64,000 nt of DNA, taken from Acidobacteriota bacterium (GTDB lineage: Bacteria > Acidobacteriota > Terriglobia > Acidiferrales > UBA7541). The translations under genes and the position numbers were made by a program. Positions 60,002 through 64,000 of the stretch are shown here, one piece after another. The stretch lies in NCBI GenBank assembly GCA_003224085.1, contig QHYK01000102.1:42967-106966 (forward strand), given 5' to 3'. Numbering within the stretch: the stretch's first letter is position 1; each line of letters opens with the position of its first letter. The notes beneath the pieces were generated by a model. It saw only the letters and a list, made by a program, of their open reading frames with translations, was not told the DNA's origin and did no database searches.

Positions 60002-62434
60002 TTATCCTTCCGGAGCGAATCGGTTGCCGAACAATTTTTCATCCTGGCTGCACTGCTGGAAATAAGCGACTTTGGCCGCCAAGAGGCGGTTGCCAAGCAT
60101 CTCCATGCGGGCGGCGAACTCGTCGGCATTGGCGGCAGCGGCCCACTCGTCGGCCACTATGTCCTCAAATTCCTTTTCCTCATCCAGGTTGCCCAAAATC
60201 ATGTCCACTTCACCGATGACCAGCTCGAACATGTTTAGCTTGGCTTCCAGGAGATGAAGTACGGCCGCCTCCACGGTGCCGGCGGCCACGAAATTGAAAA
60301 CGTAAACGTCACGTTTCTGTCCGATGCGGCTCAGGCGGCCAATCCTTTGTTCGATCTTCATCGGGTTCCATGGCAAATCGAAGTTGCACAGGCCGTGGGC
60401 AAACTGAAGATTTCTGCCCTCACTGCCCGATTCTGTGCAGATCATCAAACGCGCCGATTCGCGAAAATGCTCTATGGCCCCTTCCTTTCCCAATCGTGAC
60501 AGACCGCCGTGGAATACGGCCACGTCGTGACCGGCTTGGACCAGACGGCTTCGCAGCATTTCCTGAGTTGCGCGGAACTGTGTGAAGATCACGAGTTTGT
60601 CGGGGAATTCATCCAGCAACCGAAGCAGGCGATCTACCTTGGCGCCTTGGTCTTGTAGTGACGCGCGGCCCGCCAATTCCAAAATGGATTGCCGCTGGCA
60701 ATCCGGCAGGATCGGTTTATCCAGGAGGTTTTCGAGCATCGCGGCGGCCGCAGCACTGGAACTGCCCAGGGCCATTTGCAAGGTGATCAGCGTCATGCGG
60801 TTGAGAGCGGTTGTTTTTGTCTCGGCGCGCAATTGGTCGCGCACTAGGGCCGCGACGGCGTCATAAAGGGCTTTCTCGGCCCCTGTCATGGCGACTGATT
60901 CCGTGCGGGCAAATCGCTGGGTAAATTGCAATCCGACCGTGCTACGGCGGTTGCGGACCATCACTTCGCTTAACAGCGTGTGCAGTTCATCCACGTTTTT
61001 GGGCGTCAGCTTGTCTCCCTTGGAAATGAACCGCTGCGAGAAATCCCGTTTGGTGCTCAATAGACCGGGCTCGAGCAAGGTGACAAGGTTGAATAATTCT
61101 TCCAAGTTATTTTGCACCGGGGTTGCCGTCAGTAGAAGAATAAATTGCTTTTGAATCTCGCTGGTGAATTTCCAGATGGCCGTGGTTCGGTTACGCATGT
61201 GATGCGCCTCGTCCACGATGACTATGTCCCATTTTCGGTTCAGGATCGCGGAGCGGTGGGGTTCCCGTTTGGCGGTGTGCTGCGAAACGATCACGCGGTC
61301 GTGACACTTCCATGCGTCCGCCTCGCGCTGGCGGAAGGCGGGATCATCGTGACTGGTTAGCTCGATGCCGAACTTCCGCCGCATTTCCCCCTGCCACTGA
61401 GTGATTAGCGACGGAGGAGTTAACACCAGCACCGAGCGCGCTAGGCCGCGCACCAGCAGTTCGGACAACACCAGCCCGGCCTCAATGGTCTTGCCCAAGC
61501 CCACTTCATCGCAGAGCAGGGCGCGACCTCGCAGTCGGCGCAACACGGTTATCGCCGAGCGGATTTGATGTTCCAGCAATTCCATGTCGCGCACCATGGG
61601 CAGCGTAATGAGCGAGTCAAAGCCGGGATGGCTGGCCAGTTTGACGGCGCGTAAAGCCAGTTCGAAATCGCGCGGCGTGATGGGTGGTGCGGAGCGCCGT
61701 AGTAGGTTGAAATCGGCAGAGGAAAATTCGATTTCACGGTCGGCGACCGCGTCGACTGCGCCCTTGGCGGGTACGGCCAGCACCTTGGCTAGGTGTGGGG
61801 GAACCCGATCAATAATGAGCCGATACCGGTTGGGCGAAAGATATTCCAGCCAGATCGTTTCGATCTCAGCGCCCGATGCTCCTTGGGCAGGTGTGCTGGT
61901 GAGTTCGATGGAATTCTCGCCGGCCAAGTGGACGAAGAGAAGCGGGCGGCCAGCACCGTCTTCGAGCAACTTCACCGTTGTCGCGGGGTCCAGCATCTCT
62001 GCTGGAAGAGCCAATCGGATTGTCCCTGCACCGAGTGAATGCGCCTGTACTTCGAAACGATCTCCCGTTTCCCAATTGGAGTCCCAAACCCCAAGGATCT
62101 TTGCCCGAGCAGCTTGCAACCGGCTTCCTCCTGGACGGTACCAAGCACCGTAGTTGATTAGAAATCTCGGGGTACCAACATATGAACAATATATCCGTCT
62201 TGCGGAGCCGAGTGCTCGTTTCGAGGCGGTCCTGGGCAAGAAAGGGTGCGTGCGAACAGCTGTAGGCTTGTCTTGAGTCTCATCGAGTAGCCCATGAGCG
62301 ATGATCGAGCCTACCCACGGCGCATACAGACACGAAGGTTTTCGGCTGCCGGTGAGTCCGTTTTGTCCATCGCAACGGCTTGTTCCAAGACAGTCCGCGA
62401 TTCCTCGATCCTGCCGCCTTGGTATAGCGACCAA
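60002..62434 (-). CDS. SNF2/RapA-like superfamily II helicase (5' end uncertain)
   Basis: The 810-codon frame contains a complete SNF2-type motor: motif I LLCDEVGLGKTIEAGLVL, motif Ia LVLTPPSLITQW, motif II IVIVDEAHHMRN (DEAH), motif III LLLTATPVQNN, motif IV LVIFTQFRATQ, motif V TESGSEGRNLQFAHGLCNFDLPWNPMKIEQR and motif VI RIGRLSRIGQ. It resembles RapA-like ATPases that remodel polymerases or DNA-protein complexes. The first ~85 residues are unlike a helicase N-terminus and overlap a TPR gene, and no good ATG lies between there and residue ~147. The 5' end may be truncated or use an unusual start. It is closely linked to the zinc-ribbon gene. Confidence 0.8.
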   Translation of the reverse strand: MVAIPRRQDRGIADCLGTSRCDGQNGLTGSRKPSCLYAPWVGSIIAHGLLDETQDKPTAVRTHPFLPRTASKRALGSARRIYCSYVGTPRFLINYGAWYRPGGSRLQAARAKILGVWDSNWETGDRFEVQAHSLGAGTIRLALPAEMLDPATTVKLLEDGAGRPLLFVHLAGENSIELTSTPAQGASGAEIETIWLEYLSPNRYRLIIDRVPPHLAKVLAVPAKGAVDAVADREIEFSSADFNLLRRSAPPITPRDFELALRAVKLASHPGFDSLITLPMVRDMELLEHQIRSAITVLRRLRGRALLCDEVGLGKTIEAGLVLSELLVRGLARSVLVLTPPSLITQWQGEMRRKFGIELTSHDDPAFRQREADAWKCHDRVIVSQHTAKREPHRSAILNRKWDIVIVDEAHHMRNRTTAIWKFTSEIQKQFILLLTATPVQNNLEELFNLVTLLEPGLLSTKRDFSQRFISKGDKLTPKNVDELHTLLSEVMVRNRRSTVGLQFTQRFARTESVAMTGAEKALYDAVAALVRDQLRAETKTTALNRMTLITLQMALGSSSAAAAAMLENLLDKPILPDCQRQSILELAGRASLQDQGAKVDRLLRLLDEFPDKLVIFTQFRATQEMLRSRLVQAGHDVAVFHGGLSRLGKEGAIEHFRESARLMICTESGSEGRNLQFAHGLCNFDLPWNPMKIEQRIGRLSRIGQKRDVYVFNFVAAGTVEAAVLHLLEAKLNMFELVIGEVDMILGNLDEEKEFEDIVADEWAAAANADEFAARMEMLGNRLLAAKVAYFQQCSQDEKLFGNRFAPEG

Positions 62435-62721
62435 CCCAAATCATTGACAAACTTCTGATTGTCGGGTTCCAACGCGAGCGCGGCTTGCGATGCTGATATG
62501 GCTTCGCTGTGGAAGCCTCGGTGGCCCGCACGGCAGCCCCTACCCTGATGAAAAAACGCTATGCGAGGAAAACGGGTTGCAGCACGTCTATAGAGTTCCA
62601 GACCATCTTCATATCGGCCTGATTGAATCAAGAAATCGCCTGCCTCATCGATGATCTTGCAGAGTTCCTCAGTGGTCATGTTAGGGCTTACGAAGTCCCT
62701 TTCTGCGCACACGAGCGACAT
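62311..62721 (-). CDS. Tetratricopeptide-repeat protein
   Basis: This 136-codon frame has TPR signatures: AGDFLIQSGRYEDGLELYRRAATRFP, SEAISASQAALALEPDNQKFVNDLGWSLYQGGRIEESRTVLEQAVAMD. The start may be the internal Met at MTTEELCKIIDE. The C-terminus ENLRVCMRRG is a plausible natural end. It overlaps the 5' portion of the helicase open frame, showing that one of the two starts is wrong or that the junction is scarred. It could be a fragment of a larger TPR protein. Confidence 0.55.
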   Translation of the reverse strand: MSLVCAERDFVSPNMTTEELCKIIDEAGDFLIQSGRYEDGLELYRRAATRFPRIAFFHQGRGCRAGHRGFHSEAISASQAALALEPDNQKFVNDLGWSLYQGGRIEESRTVLEQAVAMDKTDSPAAENLRVCMRRG

Positions 62722-62989
62722 TTTGCCAAACAGTCTCCTTCAATCCTGCTCCAAATCGACAGCGTCTTTACCCCGAGAAACGAAGTGACGCGCGTAAGCC
62801 TCTTCAACATTGTGGGTCGCCCGTCTTTGAAAACGACAACGACCTCAGATTGCCGCGGCTATGATACGCGTCCAGCCTTTGCGATTCCATCCGGCATGGT
62901 GGATAATTTGTGGATAACTGCGCCATACACGAACATCCGCAAGTAAAACGTCGGTTCGAAACACAGCGACAATTCGTCGTAGCGCCCCG

Positions 62990-63305
62990 CTTGATTCCGG
63001 GTAGGAGCAAGATTGCTAAGCCCTCGCATGTAAAGGCTAGTCGAAGGTCGCTCCAATACCGCTTCTTTCCGATCCGCTTGAGGAACAGCTTTCGCCAGAG
63101 CTCGATGGTATTCTGAAAGTGGCGAATCGCCTCCTCGAGCTCCGCCTGAGTGCGATGTGCCCAAGATAATCGACGAGCAGGCGGAAAACGGCCTCTTCAA
63201 GTTCGTATTCACCCCGTTCGTAGAACGCTGCGGCATGCTCCTCGGTGTCTGGTGGCACCTTGCCGCCACGGAGAACGAAACGCCAATAGAAAGGGTTATC
63301 GGCAT
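62990..63305 (-). pseudogene. Possible broken reading frame upstream of the TPR gene
   Basis: On the minus strand one frame reads NPFYWRFVLRGGKVPPDTEEHAAAFYERGEYELEEAVFRLLVDYLGHI. After a shift near 63165 another reads AELEEAIRHFQNTIELWRKLFLKRIGKKRYWSDLRL. Together they look like a helical protein with one frameshift. No family is recognised, and parts may be chance. Confidence 0.3.
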
Positions 63306-63481
63306 TCCTGCTTGTGCAATTTCAGTCGCCACTGAGTCAGTGCCCTCGAATCAGCTCCACGACCCAGATGCGCTCCTGTGGTTCTGCCAAGACAAGCCGA
63401 CGGGAGAATGCGCAGAGATCTTTTCGGAATTGGCCACGGAGACGAGCAGACCGGTATTCGTAGAGTTCCCACAGCCGTCGA

Positions 63482-63907
63482 AATACTCTGAGATACTTTT
63501 TCGAATTTTTTTCGGTCGAACTCCACCGTCGGGACGTTCCTGGCTGGCAAAATCCCTTTGCGGAACGGTTGGTGGGCTCCATCCGAGGCGAGTGCCTGGA
63601 CCACGTTATGGTGTGGAACCAGAGATCGTTGCGTCGGCCCCTGCAAAGCTATTTTGCCTACTATCAGCGGTCGCGTACTCATTTAGCTTTGGGCAAAGAC
63701 GCGCCGCTTAACCGGAGCAACCCGGTTCGTCCACGTCTGCTTTCCTTGACCAAACTTTTGCTGATCCAAAACGGGATTCTTTCGCGACACGAACTTCCCT
63801 GCACTTCGATGCACACGTCGACTGAGCGAGGCAGACACTGCCAGTCTTTAGACTCCGATATGCTTGCCAACAACGAAACCAGTGTGATCGACGAGATCTG
63901 CGATTAG
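63482..63907 (+). pseudogene. DDE integrase-core transposase C-terminal remnant
   Basis: The segment WQNPFAERLVGSIRGECLDHVMVWNQRSLRRPLQSYFAYYQRSRTHLALGKDAP matches the C-terminal part of the rve/DDE integrase core of IS3-like and related transposases, including the catalytic-Glu neighbourhood. The N-terminal HTH and the first two catalytic Asp are missing, and the tail after 63713 is not transposase-like. It is an IS remnant at the edge of the window. Confidence 0.75.
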
Positions 63908-64000
63908 CGTGGCATAAGGATGCTGGTTGACATACGGACGGAATTCTCGGTAATCACAGCACCAAGAGTGCACCATATTCAGTAGGGCAGTTGTGGTAAG

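Noticed and set aside
61584..62153. 189-codon plus-strand open frame
   Set aside because: Antisense to the helicase N-terminal region; Ser/Arg/Pro-rich, no domain.

Overview
The window looks like a chromosomal stretch from a soil-type member of the Acidobacteriota. This is an inference from gene content: a large Oar-like TonB-dependent receptor with an N-terminal carboxypeptidase-regulatory domain plus a second receptor fragment, a YVTN-propeller/phosphoesterase fusion, PilZ, PEGA and DUF4097-like proteins, a LysW-like acidic zinc ribbon and very short secreted peptides. No rRNA is present, so the taxon cannot be fixed from the window.

Layout. 1-9 kb: the 5' part of secA, a P-loop kinase, a broken HEAT gene coupled to a PilZ gene, a divergent EF-G paralogue, a coiled-coil membrane protein, a dead protease/PEGA gene and KDPG aldolase. 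8.8-14.4 kb: a tolC-mfp-rnd heavy-metal efflux operon. 15-34 kb: mostly envelope and housekeeping genes (LolA-like protein, YVTN/phosphoesterase, TonB receptor, isoaspartyl peptidase, GreA, PilZ-zinc-ribbon, a four-helix-bundle protein next to a large orphan protein, an ECF sigma/anti-sigma/DUF4097-like operon, NUDIX, LysW-like protein, small secreted proteins).

34.3-45.3 kb is an accessory island that ends at a tRNA-Met(CAU) gene with a truncated tyrosine recombinase abutting it. Its core is a tightly overlapped four-gene operon (MoxR ATPase, small bpX-like protein, vWA-like/beta-propeller protein, large beta-propeller protein) that matches the computationally described MoxR-vWA-beta-propeller ternary conflict systems. 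Beside it lie a HipA/YjjJ-type kinase preceded by 12-bp tandem repeats, an AbiEi-like antitoxin preceded by two perfect dyads and split by a frameshift in an A-run, and a broken Fic gene preceded by four 24-bp repeats. The locus is best read as a defence/conflict island.

45.7-52 kb: a very small secreted peptide gene upstream of two membrane-protein genes, an RDD protein, a PLP decarboxylase, and a MacA/ABC-ATPase pair without its permease. 52.4-58.1 kb is bracketed by two direct copies of a 5' tRNA-Ser half, the right copy preceded by a decayed integrase. It contains small conserved genes, a pseudo-tRNA, an mmcQ/yjbR pseudogene coupled to a DUF4256 gene, and a di-haem cytochrome. 58.2-64 kb: a ParE-type toxin with a possibly frameshifted antitoxin, a SNF2/RapA-like helicase with a tightly linked zinc-ribbon partner, a TPR gene and a transposase remnant.

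Many genes here are broken (HEAT, protease/PEGA, Fic, AbiEi, two integrases, MmcQ, transposase). Some breaks fall in homopolymers or GC repeats and could be assembly errors; others are multi-lesion and clearly decayed. All functional calls come from reading the translated sequence and remembered family features; no database search was run.
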